DNA of 40,074 nt from positions 1 to 40,074 of the IMG/VR virus record IMGVR_UViG_3300007512_000087. One strand, 5' to 3'. Position numbers and translations under genes: made by a program. Source of the DNA: a virus. Position 1 is the first letter of the stretch. The number at the start of each line of letters is the position of its first letter. Below are positions 39,125 to 40,074 of this stretch, piece after piece. The notes below the pieces were generated by a model that saw only the letters and a program-made list of their open reading frames with translations, searched no databases and was not told the origin of the DNA.

Positions 39125-39679
39125 TTATGATGGTTGTGTTGGCCAAGTTATCTCTGAATATTTAGTTTTTGCTGACTGTTCAGCTGGCAAATCTCTGAGA
39201 GCGACTCTGTATGTCTTCCATTTAGCTGCAACTGTTCCTCCGTTCTCTCTTGCCTTGATGACTACCCAATCGGTATCTGCAAGGAGTCTAGTTCTTTCTC
39301 TTCTGATTTTTTTCCATTCTTCTGCGAGGTCATAGGCAGCCTTAGCGGTATCATCTTTGACTATTTTGGTTCCGTCCCACTTGAGGTGGTAGTGTGTGCC
39401 GTCTATCTCTGAATGTATGTGACCACTCTCGTTAAAAGTAACTGTAATGTCGTTACCCTCTTCATCTTTGTCCTGATAACTCAGGGGAGCATCAGTTTCT
39501 ACGATCTCGTAGTCCTCCCCCGAAAAGTCATAGCTTTTATGTCCGTTTTCGTCTTCAGTAGTAACAGTAGCTAGCCAAGTCCAGTAAGCGGATTTGTCTA
39601 AGCCTTTAGTCTTTCTCCTGCATTGCCACTCTGTTTCGTGAACTTGCTGGATTACATTTGATTTATGTGATATGAACAT
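39125..39679 (-). CDS. Tail fibre assembly chaperone-like protein
   Basis: A 184-residue protein starting MFISHKSNVIQQVHETEWQC. The C-terminal 75 residues match the phage tail assembly chaperone pattern: EEWKKIRRERTRLLADTDWV, then AAKWKTYRVALRDLP and a terminal ITWPTQPS, that is 'R-x-E-R-x-x-L-L-x-x-x-D-W', 'W-x-x-Y-R-x-A-L-R-D-L-P' and 'W-P-x-x-P'. Such proteins are encoded next to fibres and assist their folding or attachment, or form a fibre-end module. The N-terminal ~100 residues are polar and may bind the fibre (YDFSGEDYEIVETDAPLSYQ; SGHIHSEIDGTHYHLKWDGT). It follows the edge gene by one base and precedes paralogue 2 by nine bases, so it probably serves the LamG fibres. Confidence 0.8.
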   Translation of the reverse strand: MFISHKSNVIQQVHETEWQCRRKTKGLDKSAYWTWLATVTTEDENGHKSYDFSGEDYEIVETDAPLSYQDKDEEGNDITVTFNESGHIHSEIDGTHYHLKWDGTKIVKDDTAKAAYDLAEEWKKIRRERTRLLADTDWVVIKARENGGTVAAKWKTYRVALRDLPAEQSAKTKYSEITWPTQPS

Positions 39680-39680
39680 T

Positions 39681-40074
39681 TTATACCTTATTTATTACTA
39701 GATAACACAAAAATGCATTTTGATTTCCTTCTAAATCATCACCTTCTATGTGGATATAGTCTCCTCTTTTTAAATGCAAAGTAAATCTTGCATCACCTTG
39801 TCCTCTTCCTGTTGAAGGGCCAAATTCTGATATTCTAACATCAGTACCATTTAATTTAAGTATGGATTTTCCTCCTGTAGCACCAGTTCTAGAAACTCCA
39901 TCCCAATTAACACTATATTCACCATCTACTAAACAAATAACTCGATCATAAGCATAAGCAAAGTTTTCTTTATGAATACACTGTTTTAAATTTGCTACAC
40001 CTCTTAAAAAATCAAAAATAAAATCTGCTGTTGAAGTAATATCTCCACCATCTCTAGTTATTTGAAGAACTGTT
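39681..40074 (-). CDS. C-terminal part of a fibre-type protein (start outside window)
   Basis: An open frame enters from the right edge and ends with TAA at 39683-39681; about 130 codons are visible. Its sequence includes FDFLRGVANLKQCIHKENFA, ICLVDGEYSVNWDG, TGGKSILKLNGTDVRISEFG and the end HLKRGDYIHIEGDDLEGNQN, then AFLCYLVINKV. Alternating hydrophobic strands ending in 'G-D-x-I-x-I...F-x-x-Y-x-V' resemble a jelly-roll (TNF/C1q-like) knob at the end of a fibre, but I do not recognise the family. It lies one base before the chaperone-like gene, so the two are probably co-translated. Confidence 0.75.
   Translation of the reverse strand, partial: TVLQITRDGGDITSTADFIFDFLRGVANLKQCIHKENFAYAYDRVICLVDGEYSVNWDGVSRTGATGGKSILKLNGTDVRISEFGPSTGRGQGDARFTLHLKRGDYIHIEGDDLEGNQNAFLCYLVINKV

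Noticed and set aside
39689-39696. Minus-strand AATAAATA before the chaperone-like gene
   Set aside because: It lies inside the coding end of the upstream gene, overlaps the AAGG ribosome site and would leave almost no leader; the genes are one base apart and probably co-translated.

Overview
This window looks like part of the genome of a marine T4-like myovirus (the pelagic branch that includes cyanophages and SAR11-type pelagiphages). It is AT-rich and almost entirely coding. All genes but one lie on the minus strand, and the T4 'virion core' genes appear in the order expected for that group. In transcription order (high to low coordinates) the recognisable core genes are gp13, gp14, gp15, gp16, gp17, gp18, gp19, gp20, small prohead-core genes, gp21, gp22, gp23, a tail-tube-fold gene, uvsY, uvsW, gp55, gp47, gp46 and a gene cut by the left edge that starts like a peptide deformylase. 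No photosynthesis gene, tRNA or integrase is visible, so the host cannot be fixed from this window.

Regions. 1-5462: recombination and late-transcription genes, with gp55, a 56-codon gene, gp47, gp46 and the edge gene chained by four-base ATGA overlaps. 5567-12366: capsid assembly and tail tube, with a strong hairpin terminator after gp23. 12377-14359: tail sheath. 14446-14748: the only plus-strand gene, a degenerate HNH-like zinc protein. 14734-19444: gp17 and gp16 separated by four extra genes whose N-termini resemble the T4 internal-protein capsid-targeting peptide. 19449-22833: two accessory virion-type proteins inserted between gp16 and gp15, one with a C39-like cysteine-peptidase signature and one with a cupredoxin (amicyanin-type) copper-site signature. 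22841-25195: neck genes. 25199-40074: adhesion cassette of fibre-like proteins, including a collagen-like protein and two giant tandem LamG paralogues.

Regulation. The window encodes gp55, the T4-type late sigma factor, and carries matching late-promoter motifs (TATAAATA, CATAAATA and a CTAAATA variant) in front of gp20, gp22, gp18, uvsY, the plus-strand gene and several accessory genes. At gp20, at the 112-codon gene ending at 29852 and at the plus-strand gene, the late motif lies inside the 5' arm of an inverted repeat whose 3' arm covers the ribosome binding site or abuts the start codon. This recalls T4 gene e, where read-through RNA is folded and not translated while RNA started at the late promoter lacks the 5' arm and is translated.

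Most notable candidates: the block of putative capsid-packaged, host-injected proteins between gp16 and gp17 (including a paralogous pair with a possible ADP-ribosyltransferase layout), the C39-like peptidase domain and copper-site domain in virion-type proteins, the promoter-in-hairpin architecture, and the identical GC-rich islands shared by the two LamG fibre genes. No intergenic stretch exceeds 300 bases.
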